From Neobacillus sp. YX16 (lineage in GTDB: Bacteria > Bacillota > Bacilli > Bacillales > Cytobacillaceae): DNA of 64,000 nt. The notes under the pieces are model-generated. The model saw only the letters and a list, made by a program, of their open reading frames with translations. It had not been told where the DNA came from and ran no database searches. Shown here piece by piece: positions 35,708 through 43,785 of this stretch; position 1 is the first letter of the stretch; each line of letters begins with the position of its first letter. The stretch covers positions 4,354,001 to 4,418,000 of the forward strand of contig NZ_CP126115.1 of NCBI RefSeq assembly GCF_030123505.1, written 5' to 3'. Made by a program: the position numbers and the translations under genes.

Positions 35708-36680
35708 AAAAATTTTTCACCCCTTTTTTTTTGATTGATTGAGCAATAAGCCCTCCATGAAACCTGCCATTTTCAATAAATATCTCGTTAGCATTATTAC
35801 CTGCAGCAATTACTCCTGCAATATAAATGCCCTCAATATCCGTCTCCATGGTTTCAGGATCAAATAGCGGCCTTCCGGTCTCTTCGTCAATATTAATCCC
35901 TATATTCTTTAAGAATTGGTGATCGGGTCGATAACCTGTCATCGCAAAAACGAAATCATTGTATATGGTCTTTTCTTCTCCATCCTTTTTATATCTTACC
36001 TGGTCATTCGTAATCTCAATAATATCAGAATTAAATTCCATTGTTATGGTATCGTTACGCACTAATGCCTCAAATTCCGGGAGAATCCATGGTTTTATGC
36101 TCGAGGAATATTCTTTCCCACGGTATAAAACAGATACTCTAGCACCTGCTTTAACCAGTTCAAGGGCTGCATCTACACTGGAGTTCTTGCCGCCAATTAC
36201 ACAAACATCCTTATCAAAATACGGGTGTGCTTCTTTAAAGTAATGAGACACTTTTGGCAAATCTTCTCCAGGCACTCTCATATAGTTTGGGTGATCATAG
36301 TATCCTGTAGCAATGACAACAAACTGTGTTTGATATGTCTGTTTATTGGTAACTATTTGAAAACCATTTTCTTCTTCCAATACCTTTGATACTTTTTCAA
36401 AAGAATTAATACGCAGTTGTTTTCGCTTAACAACATCCCGATAATAAACAAGCGCTTGATTTCGTTTCGGTTTATAGCTTTCTGTAATAAATGGAACATC
36501 ACCGATTTCTAGCTTTTCACTTGTACTAAAAAATGTTTGATGTGTTGGGTAATGATAGATGGCATTTACCACATTCCCTTTTTCAATAATAAGAGGGTTA
36601 AGCCCAATTTCTTTGAAGGCAATAGCAGCAGCTAAACCGCATGGTCCCCCTCCGACAATAATAATATCTTCTAATTGCAA
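35661..36680 (-). CDS. ypdA: Bacillithiol disulfide reductase-like flavoprotein YpdA
   Basis: A 339-residue FAD/NADPH protein of the thioredoxin-reductase fold without a CxxC. The FAD motif GGGPCG (10-15) includes the conserved Cys14 known as the active residue of YpdA, and the NADPH motif is GGKNSSVDAA (about 168-177). It recycles oxidised bacillithiol in Firmicutes. The C-terminus is odd: an A9 run (35724-35732) sets the frame so that translation continues about 19 residues beyond the conserved QSIKKKG, through the asparaginase start. With one A fewer the protein would stop there at about 320 residues. Confidence 0.93.
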   Translation of the reverse strand: MQLEDIIIVGGGPCGLAAAIAFKEIGLNPLIIEKGNVVNAIYHYPTHQTFFSTSEKLEIGDVPFITESYKPKRNQALVYYRDVVKRKQLRINSFEKVSKVLEEENGFQIVTNKQTYQTQFVVIATGYYDHPNYMRVPGEDLPKVSHYFKEAHPYFDKDVCVIGGKNSSVDAALELVKAGARVSVLYRGKEYSSSIKPWILPEFEALVRNDTITMEFNSDIIEITNDQVRYKKDGEEKTIYNDFVFAMTGYRPDHQFLKNIGINIDEETGRPLFDPETMETDIEGIYIAGVIAAGNNANEIFIENGRFHGGLIAQSIKKKGVKNFYEKSCIINNWRNDCQ

Positions 36681-36709
36681 AATTGATCACCTCAATTTAT
36701 TATTCCAAA

Positions 36710-36892
36710 GGCTGTGTTAAATTTGTCTGTTGATTTGCGCTCCAGGCACTTCGCTTTCCGCGGGCGGTACGGGGAGCCTCCTCGGCGCTTAAGCGCCTGC
36801 GGGGTCTCCCCTGCCCCGTCCTCCCGCAGGAGTCTTCGTGCCTTCCGCTCCAACCAACGAATGCCAAAATAAATATCGGCTTTAACACAGCC
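36710..36892 (+). repeat. Dispersed structured repeat, short form (copy 5 of family A)
   Basis: A 183-bp element with GGCTGTGTTA / TAACACAGCC ends, very close to copy 1. Inside are complementary pairs such as GGCGCTTAAGCGCC and CTGCGGGG...CCTCCCGCAG. It lies between ypdA and the gudB terminator, 8 bases from the terminator stem. Confidence 0.9.
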
Positions 36893-36897
36893 ATTCA

Positions 36898-36932
36898 AAA
36901 AAACTCCTACCGTCATATGATAGGAGTTTTTC
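36898..36932 (-). terminator. Terminator of gudB
   Basis: Perfect stem AAACTCCTA / TAGGAGTTT with flanking A and T tracts, just after the gudB stop. Confidence 0.87.
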
Positions 36933-36956
36933 CAATATGTTTCAATAGTAAAGCTT

Positions 36957-38234
36957 TTAAATCCAACCTCTGAATCGGCTGGCTTCTGCCATTTTTCTTA
37001 CTCCAACCATATAGGCGGATAGGCGCATATCGACACGGCGAGTTTGTGCAGTATCATAAATATTATTAAATGATTTTACCATTACTTTTTCAAGTTTTTC
37101 CTCTACTTCTTCTTCTGACCAGTAATAACCTTGGTTATTTTGAACCCATTCAAAGTAGGAAACAGTTACTCCGCCAGCAGATGCAAGTACATCTGGTACA
37201 AGTAAAATACCACGCTCTGTTAATATTTCAGTTGCCTCAAGTGTTGTAGGTCCGTTAGCAGCCTCTACCACTATGCTTGCACGAATATTATGTGCATTTT
37301 CAGCTGTAATTTGATTTTCAATTGCAGCCGGTACAAGGATGTCACACTCAAGTTCTAGTAATTCTTTATTCGTAATCGTGTTATTGAATAATTTCGTTAC
37401 CGTACCAAAGCTATCTCGACGGTCTAGCAGGTAATCAATATCAAGTCCATTCGGATCGTATAATGCGCCATAAGCATCAGAAATACCAACAACCTTTGCT
37501 CCTGCATCATGCATGAATTTCGATAAGAAGCTTCCTGCATTCCCAAAGCCTTGAATGACGACCCTGGCACCCTCTATTTGAATCCCTTTTTTCTTAGCTG
37601 CTTCACGTATACATATCGTTACACCCTTAGCAGTAGCAGATTCACGACCATGTGAGCCCCCAAGAACAAGAGGCTTTCCAGTAATAAATCCTGGAGAGTT
37701 AAATTCATCTATTCGACTATATTCATCCATCATCCAAGCCATAATTTGAGAATTTGTAAAAACATCCGGTGCCGGAATATCCTTTGTTGGACCAACAATT
37801 TGACTGATTGCTCGTACATATCCACGGCTTAATCTTTCTAGCTCTCTAAATGACATATCCCGCGGATCACAAATGATTCCGCCTTTTCCACCGCCGTACG
37901 GAAGATCAACAATTCCACACTTCAAGCTCATCCAAATAGAAAGTGCCTTAACTTCAGTTTCTGATACATTGGGATGAAACCTGATTCCGCCCTTAGTTGG
38001 ACCGACTGCGTCGTTATGCTGTGCACGATAGCCGGTAAATATCTTTATTGAACCGTCATCCATTCTAATTGGAATTTTCACTGTCATCATACGTAATGGC
38101 TCTTTTAAGAGCTCATATACTTCTTCAGGATAACCTAACTTTTCAAGAGCTTTATGTATAACTGTCTGTGTTGAAGTTAACACATTATTCTCTTCCTCTT
38201 GATTAGTTTTCTCATTACCTTTTTCGGCTACCAT
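36957..38234 (-). CDS. gudB: NAD-dependent glutamate dehydrogenase
   Basis: A 425-residue catabolic glutamate dehydrogenase of the RocG/GudB type. Features are KGGIRFHPNV (81-90), the catalytic lysine K117 in GGGKGG, and a Rossmann motif GFGNAGSF. The VKA at residues 95-97 occurs once: the tandem VKA duplication that inactivates GudB in B. subtilis 168 is absent, so the enzyme should be active. It converts glutamate to 2-oxoglutarate and ammonium. It stands beside ypdA as in B. subtilis, with its own terminator and about 210 bases of upstream region. Confidence 0.96.
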   Translation of the reverse strand: MVAEKGNEKTNQEEENNVLTSTQTVIHKALEKLGYPEEVYELLKEPLRMMTVKIPIRMDDGSIKIFTGYRAQHNDAVGPTKGGIRFHPNVSETEVKALSIWMSLKCGIVDLPYGGGKGGIICDPRDMSFRELERLSRGYVRAISQIVGPTKDIPAPDVFTNSQIMAWMMDEYSRIDEFNSPGFITGKPLVLGGSHGRESATAKGVTICIREAAKKKGIQIEGARVVIQGFGNAGSFLSKFMHDAGAKVVGISDAYGALYDPNGLDIDYLLDRRDSFGTVTKLFNNTITNKELLELECDILVPAAIENQITAENAHNIRASIVVEAANGPTTLEATEILTERGILLVPDVLASAGGVTVSYFEWVQNNQGYYWSEEEVEEKLEKVMVKSFNNIYDTAQTRRVDMRLSAYMVGVRKMAEASRFRGWI

Positions 38235-38401
38235 CTGTAAACCTCCTAGAAAATCACTCTAAATAATGTTGTCGCTTTCAGACACAAGTATACACGACTA
38301 ATGGATTTATGCAAGATGAAAAATACACTTTTCATTACTTTTCCAGTAATTTTTGTAAACGCTGCCATTTAAAATAAAAAGGGGTTGTTTTTGTGTTCAA
38401 A

Positions 38402-38427
38402 CAAAAAAGGAGCGGCGGACTCCTTAC
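38402..38427 (-). terminator. Terminator of mecB
   Basis: On the minus strand AAGGAG-TCCGCCG-CTCCTT followed by TTTTG, 22 bases past the mecB stop. Confidence 0.7.
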
Positions 38428-38448
38428 ATTGTCTTGGGATATAAAAAG

Positions 38449-39033
38449 CTATTTGAAATATTTTAGTATCGTTTCCACCGCATTGTCCTTAATAATTTGA
38501 TTGCCATATTCGGCAAGTACATGCGTACTAATTATGGAAGGATTTCCGTATTCAGATAAATAAGCTGCAATTTTTTCTACTAACGAAGGATCTAGATTAT
38601 TTATTAGTAAGTAATATCGATTATTATAGGAAAATAAACTGCCGCCGCTAACTTGCAGTGGTGTCAGCCTGTGAGAAAGATCGATAATATCTTCGATACT
38701 ATCGAATTGATATAGCAGGTTTTCACACCCTTCAACTCTAACCTGCATTTCTACAAAGCCATCAAATAATACTTCTTCTTCTTCTTCAATATTTTCATCA
38801 ACCGTTATAATCATTATCATTCCTTGAGTCTGCAATGCGAATATTTCAACTGCTACAGACCCTTGAATCTCAACATCAAATTCCTCGCTTGCCTCTTCCA
38901 GCATGTCATGGAAAAGTTGATGCCATTTTATTGAATCCTTCCAAATATCGTCTTTGGAAAGTCCCCTTTCCATTAAATCATCAGAGGTTAAAAAAATCTT
39001 TATCTTATTGACTGTTAAGCGTTCTAAGCGCAT
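38449..39033 (-). CDS. mecB: MecA-family adaptor protein (YpbH/MecB)
   Basis: A 194-residue adaptor of the MecA family, which delivers substrates to the ClpC protease. N-terminal region MRLERLTVNKIKIFLTSDDL and the following WHQLFHDMLEEA helix are typical; the C-terminal half (about 105-190) is the ClpC-binding domain. Location next to gudB and ypbG points to the second paralogue YpbH/MecB rather than MecA itself. The middle is strongly acidic (NIEEEEEV). Confidence 0.88.
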   Translation of the reverse strand: MRLERLTVNKIKIFLTSDDLMERGLSKDDIWKDSIKWHQLFHDMLEEASEEFDVEIQGSVAVEIFALQTQGMIMIITVDENIEEEEEVLFDGFVEMQVRVEGCENLLYQFDSIEDIIDLSHRLTPLQVSGGSLFSYNNRYYLLINNLDPSLVEKIAAYLSEYGNPSIISTHVLAEYGNQIIKDNAVETILKYFK

Positions 39034-39104
39034 GCTCTTTTGCCCCCTGCCGTGACATAACTCTTATCCCTAGTGTATGTCAATGGCTTTGGTTGGTGCT
39101 TTGT

Positions 39105-40022
39105 CTAAAATACCATCCGTTCCATTAGCCATATTTCCCAATCATTTACGGTTTGTCCAAGAATAAAGGTTGAAAACTGTTTCTTATCAGAGGGTTTCAT
39201 TGATGTAATTGCTTCACCACAAATACCAATGGAAAAATCTTGATGATTTTTGGATAGCAGTTCAACAAGTGAAAGTGCTTCATCTAAGTCTTTCTGCTCT
39301 TCACATGAGACGATAAATAAATCAGGATGGATAATTTCTAATGTTTCACATATATCTTCTTCAGAATGAAACGCACCTATATTTATTACTTCTACCCCGC
39401 GTTTTCTTAGATAAAAGCTGAACATTAGCAGTCCTAGTCCTATATCATCCCCTATTTGGGAGTATGTAAGACATACAGATTTGGTAAGATGAGCATTAGT
39501 TGGAAAGCTATGAATAACGGTTTTAATTCGTGCTTGTAAGAATAATGCTGAGTAATTCCTTTGAGCTTTGGTTATCTTTCCTCCATTAAGGGACTCCTCA
39601 ATTTTCTTAAAGATTTGACTAAAAATCTCTATGATTACTTTTTCCATCGTGAAAATACTAAACATTGAATTGATTACTTCGTTTATCTTTTCCTCTTCAA
39701 AGTGGATTAAGGCATCATAAAGGCCTTCCGTTAAACTGATTAATGGATTACCAAGATTTAGGTTTAATGCTTCTGAATCGATTTGTATCTGACTATGTCC
39801 CATTAAGGAAATCGCCTGACTGATGGTAAATCCTTGATTCACCTTCTTTATTAACCACTTTAGAATCTTTATATGGTCTTCTGTATATAGTCGATGTCCT
39901 GCTTCATTTCTTACTGGTGCTATTAATTGATAACGCCTTTCCCATGCTCTTAGCGTTCCAGGCTGAACCCCCAGCATTAATGCAGCAGCTTTAATATTAT
40001 ATTTACCTTCTTGGTCACCCAT
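39105..40022 (-). CDS. MerR-type regulator with a cobalamin-domain-like C-terminus
   Basis: A 305-residue protein with an N-terminal MerR helix-turn-helix (about 8-75: NIKAAALMLGVQPGTLRAWERRY, then RLYTEDH), a helical linker (about 95-180) and a C-terminal Rossmann-like domain (182-300) similar to B12-binding domains of CarH/LitR. The usual ExHxxG cobalamin motif reads GDDIGLG (191-197), so isoleucine replaces the histidine ligand. It probably senses something other than B12, or uses the domain structurally; that is inference. The start ATG at 40022 follows GGGGGAATTG. It lies between mecB and ypbG. Confidence 0.82.
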   Translation of the reverse strand: MGDQEGKYNIKAAALMLGVQPGTLRAWERRYQLIAPVRNEAGHRLYTEDHIKILKWLIKKVNQGFTISQAISLMGHSQIQIDSEALNLNLGNPLISLTEGLYDALIHFEEEKINEVINSMFSIFTMEKVIIEIFSQIFKKIEESLNGGKITKAQRNYSALFLQARIKTVIHSFPTNAHLTKSVCLTYSQIGDDIGLGLLMFSFYLRKRGVEVINIGAFHSEEDICETLEIIHPDLFIVSCEEQKDLDEALSLVELLSKNHQDFSIGICGEAITSMKPSDKKQFSTFILGQTVNDWEIWLMERMVF

Positions 40023-40063
40023 CTCAATTCCCCCGATATTACTAAACCATTGATAAATGAATA

Positions 40064-40834
40064 TTACTGCCCATTCTTTATTGTGATCAAATGACATTGT
40101 GCAGGAGCACCTAATCTTAGAGGCACTCCTGTCGTGCCATAACCATTACTAATTAACTGCGTAGTGTTTTCTAATTTTTCAACTTCGCCTTTTTTATATG
40201 GACTGTAACCTAGAATATGTATTTGTCCTCCATGGGTGTGACCGCTTAACACAAGGCTGATTTTATGTTCTGGCATTATTTTGTCTGTTATGTCAGGGTA
40301 ATGACTCGCCAATATCTTAAAGCTATTATCCTCAGCATCCAATAATGCCAAGTCAAGTCTGTCTCTTTCTATATTTAAGGCATCTACACCCAGTAAAGAT
40401 AATTTATCACCATTTGCCGATTCAAAAATAGCAGCAGTATTATCCAATACTTTTACTCCATAATCCAAAAGAATAGCATCTAATTTACGAAAATCCGTTT
40501 CATAATCATTATTTCCCCAAACAAAATATACGGGTCCTAATTGTTTTAATTTCTCAAGGTTCTTTCTAACTTTTTCAAAGGGAACCTTCTTTTCCATTAA
40601 ATCTCCGCCAATTACCACGATATCTGTTTTCCCAATCGCAGCTGTGATAATTTCATCGGAAATAAGACGCTTATGAATATCTGAGATAAAGAATATTGAT
40701 ACCGATCCAAAGGACCTTGGAAAATCTTCGAAAGTCATCTCATGATATACCACACGATTAAGGAACGCTTCTTTTAGCATAAACAAGATAAGACCTGCTC
40801 CCATAATCAGAAGCAAAACGATAATATAAACCAT
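40064..40834 (-). CDS. ypbG: Metallophosphoesterase YpbG
   Basis: A 256-residue calcineurin-like phosphoesterase with an N-terminal membrane anchor (residues 2-19). The metal-site motifs appear in order: DIHK, GGDL, GNND and the C-terminal SGHTHGGQ. This resembles B. subtilis YpbG, found in the same region. The substrate is unknown; relatives hydrolyse phosphodiesters or lipid-linked pyrophosphates. The start ATG at 40834 follows AAGGGGAAAA. Confidence 0.9.
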   Translation of the reverse strand: MVYIIVLLLIMGAGLILFMLKEAFLNRVVYHEMTFEDFPRSFGSVSIFFISDIHKRLISDEIITAAIGKTDIVVIGGDLMEKKVPFEKVRKNLEKLKQLGPVYFVWGNNDYETDFRKLDAILLDYGVKVLDNTAAIFESANGDKLSLLGVDALNIERDRLDLALLDAEDNSFKILASHYPDITDKIMPEHKISLVLSGHTHGGQIHILGYSPYKKGEVEKLENTTQLISNGYGTTGVPLRLGAPAQCHLITIKNGQ

Positions 40835-40903
40835 ATTTTCCCCTTTTCCACTCTTAATGTTCTAGTTAAAATCATACCATAAAGGAACCTAAAACCAAAC
40901 AGA

Positions 40904-41146
40904 CTAACGTTTGCTCCGTTTTTGCTTCACTATTTTAAATGTTATTTGGAGAAGCAGTCGAAATAGTTGTAGACTAATGACTAATCCAAAGAAAAAAGCT
41001 ATTGAGGCTGCAAAAAATTCTAATGGATAAATAATCGGTCCGACCAAAATATCAGCAAAATGAAATGGGTATGTAATTGGAGCCCATTCAATAAATAAAT
41101 ATCCACACACAAGAATAACTAATACACGCCATATGATCCTCAACAC
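40904..41146 (-). CDS. Small two-helix membrane protein, unrecognised
   Basis: About 80 residues from a GTG start (41146) that has GGGAGG 7 bases upstream; an upstream ATG at 41194 would add 16 residues but lacks a good site. There are two hydrophobic helices (about 2-24 and 38-62) and a very basic C-terminus (KIVKQKRSKR), which suggests the tail is cytoplasmic. I do not recognise a family. It lies between the CBS protein gene and ypbG, co-oriented with both. Confidence 0.65.
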   Translation of the reverse strand: MLRIIWRVLVILVCGYLFIEWAPITYPFHFADILVGPIIYPLEFFAASIAFFFGLVISLQLFRLLLQITFKIVKQKRSKR

Positions 41147-41203
41147 AAAAATCCCTCCCATACATTGTATGAGAAGGAATTGGATTCTTTCCATTCAGAT
41201 TTA

Positions 41204-41836
41204 TTAGTCTTCTTGAATGCTTAAAATACGGAAACCCTGCTCTTCAAGTTTTTTTGTAAACCGATCAATATTATCTTTCTTTTCTACCTTCATGACAATT
41301 CTCCGAACTAATTTATCAGTCTCATCAAACGTTACGAGGGAAATAATATGTTCATGGAAGTGATGCGCAATTTCAGAAAGTCGTGCGATACGTCCTTCTG
41401 TTTCTACTGATGTAAAAGCAATCCTTACCCCTGGGCGATTTACTCCGAAAGCACTCTGAAAAGTGGAAAGGACATCAGATCGTGTTACAACACCTAGAAA
41501 TTTACGATTTGAGTCAACTACAGCTAAAAGCGGGAAGTCTTTTAAGTCAAGTAGCGTCTTTTCAAAAACTTCTTCACCGAGTAAGTACTTCTCTTTATGT
41601 GTAGCAATATCTTTAACTGTAACGTTGCTTAAATATTCATCCTTCTGTTTTCCGGACAAAAAGTAGTTCTCATAAATTTTGTAGCGTGTAACTACCCCTT
41701 GATACTTTTCACCCTTTAGTACTGGCAATCCATCAATTTGATGGGTTTCCAATTGTTCTAAAGCATCCGCCATTGATGTGTTTTCCTGCACGGTCACACA
41801 GGCATGATTTGGAATCATCATATTTTTTACAAACAC
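41204..41836 (-). CDS. CBS-pair plus ACT-like domain protein
   Basis: About 210 residues: two CBS motifs (about 3-60 and 73-135, the second with FPLLAVVDSNRKFLGVVTRSDVL) and a C-terminal ACT-like domain (about 138-208). CBS pairs sense adenine nucleotides and ACT domains sense small molecules; the layout resembles AcuB of B. subtilis, but I would not assign that name. GTG at 41836 is best spaced from AGAGG; ATG at 41842 and GTG at 41845 are alternatives. It is divergent from the cotJ genes. Confidence 0.8.
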   Translation of the reverse strand: MFVKNMMIPNHACVTVQENTSMADALEQLETHQIDGLPVLKGEKYQGVVTRYKIYENYFLSGKQKDEYLSNVTVKDIATHKEKYLLGEEVFEKTLLDLKDFPLLAVVDSNRKFLGVVTRSDVLSTFQSAFGVNRPGVRIAFTSVETEGRIARLSEIAHHFHEHIISLVTFDETDKLVRRIVMKVEKKDNIDRFTKKLEEQGFRILSIQED

Positions 41837-41918
41837 TTCCATCACCTCTACGTAATTATCCTACCTTCCTATTATACTTCAACGAAACATGGATTTATCC
41901 TTTTTTTCAAGAATCATG

Positions 41919-41947
41919 TCATGAATTTTGAAAATATTCATATTTAT
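41919..41947 (+). promoter_or_regulatory. Candidate sigma-E promoter for cotJABC
   Basis: TCATGAA (41919-41925), a 13-base spacer and CATATTTAT (41939-41947), about 29 bases before the cotJA start. It fits the mother-cell expression known for cotJ in B. subtilis. Confidence 0.5.
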
Positions 41948-41975
41948 TAATGATGTTTACTAAGGGAGGGAGACA

Positions 41976-42221
41976 ATGTTTACTCTTTATAAAACATATT
42001 GTCCGATTGCTGGTCCATTTGACCCGTGTAAGCCGATTCTAGAAAAAACGTATTCTACTCCGCCGAATCTATATATCGGTTTTCAACCACCTAACCTTCC
42101 ACAATTCTCACCACAGGAAGCACTGAGAGCAGGAACACTTTGGAAACCATTTTACGACCCCTATTTTAATTCATTTGAGAAAGCTAAAGGGGGGTTCCGA
42201 GATGAAACAAATCCCGCCTGA
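41976..42221 (+). CDS. cotJA: Spore coat-associated protein CotJA
   Basis: An 81-residue, proline- and aromatic-rich protein. The core from PFDPCKPILEKTYSTPP through PPNLPQFSPQEALRAGTLW is the CotJA family signature. It is assembled with CotJC in the spore coat. It is the first gene of cotJABC, preceded by GGGAGGGAGA. The last 20 bases overlap cotJB. The C-terminal tail after PFYDPYFNSF is longer than in the B. subtilis protein as I recall it. Confidence 0.92.
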   Translation: MFTLYKTYCPIAGPFDPCKPILEKTYSTPPNLYIGFQPPNLPQFSPQEALRAGTLWKPFYDPYFNSFEKAKGGFRDETNPA

Positions 42222-42462
42222 ATATTATCAAATAATGGAACAGCTTCAAGCTGTTGATTTTGTCTTAGTCGAATTAACACTGTATTTAGACACACACCCT
42301 GACGACCTAGAAGCAATTAAGCAATTCAATCATTATGCAAAAGAAAGAAAAACGATAAAAAAGGTATTTGAGAGTCAATTTGGTCCTCTTCAGCAGTTTG
42401 GCAACAGCTATTCTGGACACCCTTGGAACTGGAACGAGCCGCCTTGGCCATGGCAAGTTTAA
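42202..42462 (+). CDS. cotJB: Spore coat protein CotJB
   Basis: An 86-residue protein with family segments PPEYYQIMEQLQAVDFVLVE and YLDTHPDD, and the tryptophan-rich end (HPWNWNEPPWPWQV). The start ATG at 42202 lies within cotJA and follows AGGGGGG, so translation is coupled. The stop codon TAA (42460-42462) overlaps the first bases of a B-type repeat that separates it from cotJC. Confidence 0.94.
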   Translation: MKQIPPEYYQIMEQLQAVDFVLVELTLYLDTHPDDLEAIKQFNHYAKERKTIKKVFESQFGPLQQFGNSYSGHPWNWNEPPWPWQV

Positions 42463-42606
42463 AAGCGGAAGCGCCTAGTATAGAGGCGACAGGCATAAGA
42501 CGAGCCGGCAGGAAGGTTGTTCTTTACATTTATGACAGAATGGCTTATGACCGAGGAAAAAGTGTTTTCCTTTTTCCACCGAGCCTCTAGGCGCTGCAGC
42601 TAGATA
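42461..42606 (+). repeat. Structured repeat inside the cotJ operon (family B, copy 2)
   Basis: About 146 bp, beginning AAAAGCGGAAGCGCCTAG and ending CTAGGCGCTGCAGCTAGATA, so the ends pair over AGCGCCTAG/CTAGGCGCT. It has an internal hairpin GGAAAAAGTG...TTTTTCC near 42553-42577. The two ends are the same as those of module X in the long family A elements, while the interior matches the repeat at 26180-26300. It occupies nearly all of the cotJB-cotJC gap. Confidence 0.88.
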
Positions 42607-42641
42607 TTAATAAAATTATAAACAGGGAGGGAAATTTGTAC

Positions 42642-43211
42642 ATGTGGATATACGAAAAGAAGCTTCAATATCCGGTCCGTGTAAGTACTTGTAATCCAAC
42701 TTTAGCTAGATATTTAGTGGAGCAATATGGCGGTGCTGATGGTGAGCTTTCAGCTGCTTTACGATATTTAAACCAAAGATATTCCATACCTGATAAAGTA
42801 ATTGGATTATTAACGGATATCGGAACGGAGGAATTCGCACATCTGGAAATGATTGCCACTATGATATATAAACTTACAAAGGATGCCACCCCAGAAATGA
42901 TGAAAGCAGCCGGATTAGGAGATCACTACGCTATACATGATAATGCTCTATATTACGAAAATTCATCTGGGGTGCCTTGGACTGCATCTTATATACAAGC
43001 TAAAGGTGACCCCATTGCTGACCTTTACGAAGATATTGCAGCAGAAGAAAAGGCAAGGGCTACTTACCAATGGATTATTAATCTAAGCGATGACCCAGAT
43101 TTAAATGATGGTTTAAGGTTCCTTCGCGAAAGAGAAATCATTCATTCACAGCGCTTCCGTGAAGCAGTAGAAATATTAAAGGATGAACAAGGAAAGAAAA
43201 TATTTTTTTAA
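42642..43211 (+). CDS. cotJC: Manganese-catalase-like spore coat protein CotJC
   Basis: A 189-residue ferritin-like protein with manganese-catalase features: metal-site glutamates in DGELSAALRY, TEEFAHLEMIA, DIAAEEKARATY and REREIIHSQRF. It is very similar to B. subtilis CotJC. The ATG at 42642 gives the family N-terminus (MWIYEKKLQYPVRV); a TTG at 42636 is also in frame near GGGAGG. It is the last gene of the operon, separated from cotJB by a repeat. Confidence 0.95.
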   Translation: MWIYEKKLQYPVRVSTCNPTLARYLVEQYGGADGELSAALRYLNQRYSIPDKVIGLLTDIGTEEFAHLEMIATMIYKLTKDATPEMMKAAGLGDHYAIHDNALYYENSSGVPWTASYIQAKGDPIADLYEDIAAEEKARATYQWIINLSDDPDLNDGLRFLREREIIHSQRFREAVEILKDEQGKKIFF

Positions 43212-43217
43212 TGTCCG

Positions 43218-43252
43218 TAAGAAGCAGACCAATGCTGCTTCTTATTTTTTTT
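43218..43252. terminator. Terminator of cotJABC
   Basis: Stem TAAGAAGCAG / CTGCTTCTTA with a 7-base loop and a T run; it overlaps the end of the convergent ypbF gene. Confidence 0.85.
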
Positions 43253-43697
43253 CGTGATACAGATTAATATCATAGGTTTTCTTTATTACATCAAAATCAA
43301 CATGGCGATTTTTCCAATGTTCTTCCTTTTTCCATAAATCCTTACTGCGATTAACTATTTCACATCTTAATTCCTGATATTCTTTCTCCTTTTTATCCTT
43401 CTGCTGTTTCAATACATTCATCGCACCATACAATATGGCTGTAACAGCCATCAAACTGATATTAATGACGTCACTTACAGAAGCAGAAAACATTGCAAAA
43501 AAAGAATAAGAGTATTGTTTGGCAATCATAAAATAGAAGTAACTAAAAAATAGGAAAGCGAACAGCAGCATAGAATAAATAGATAAATAGTGCCATCTTT
43601 TAGCGGTATCAAACTTAACCTTTCTTTTTCGGACATTTTCTAACATTTGTTTCGTTGCTTCATCCGTATGCTCAAGTGAAAGAATTGGTTTATCCAT
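43242..43697 (-). CDS. ypbF: Membrane protein YpbF (DUF2663)
   Basis: A 151-residue protein with two hydrophobic helices (about 37-60 and 72-97) between charged cytoplasmic ends; the C-terminal third is strongly helical and charged. Sequence pattern and place near ypbE match B. subtilis YpbF. Function unknown. Its 3' end lies within the cotJC terminator, so the two genes overlap at the RNA level. Confidence 0.83.
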   Translation of the reverse strand: MDKPILSLEHTDEATKQMLENVRKRKVKFDTAKRWHYLSIYSMLLFAFLFFSYFYFMIAKQYSYSFFAMFSASVSDVINISLMAVTAILYGAMNVLKQQKDKKEKEYQELRCEIVNRSKDLWKKEEHWKNRHVDFDVIKKTYDINLYHEKK

Positions 43698-43757
43698 ACT
43701 ATCAACACCTCATTAACATAAATATGAACTTGTCCGATAAATTATGAAAAATTCAAA

Positions 43758-43785
43758 TAAAAAAACCGATCAAAAATGATCGGCT
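43758..43785 (-). terminator. Terminator of the ypbB-recQ-ypbD-ypbE operon
   Basis: On the minus strand CCGATCA-TTTT-TGATCGG followed by seven Ts, directly at the ypbE stop. Confidence 0.87.

Noticed and set aside
36692..36916. Two overlapping minus-strand ORFs over repeat copy 5
   Set aside because: They cover the repeat and the gudB terminator; no coding signal.
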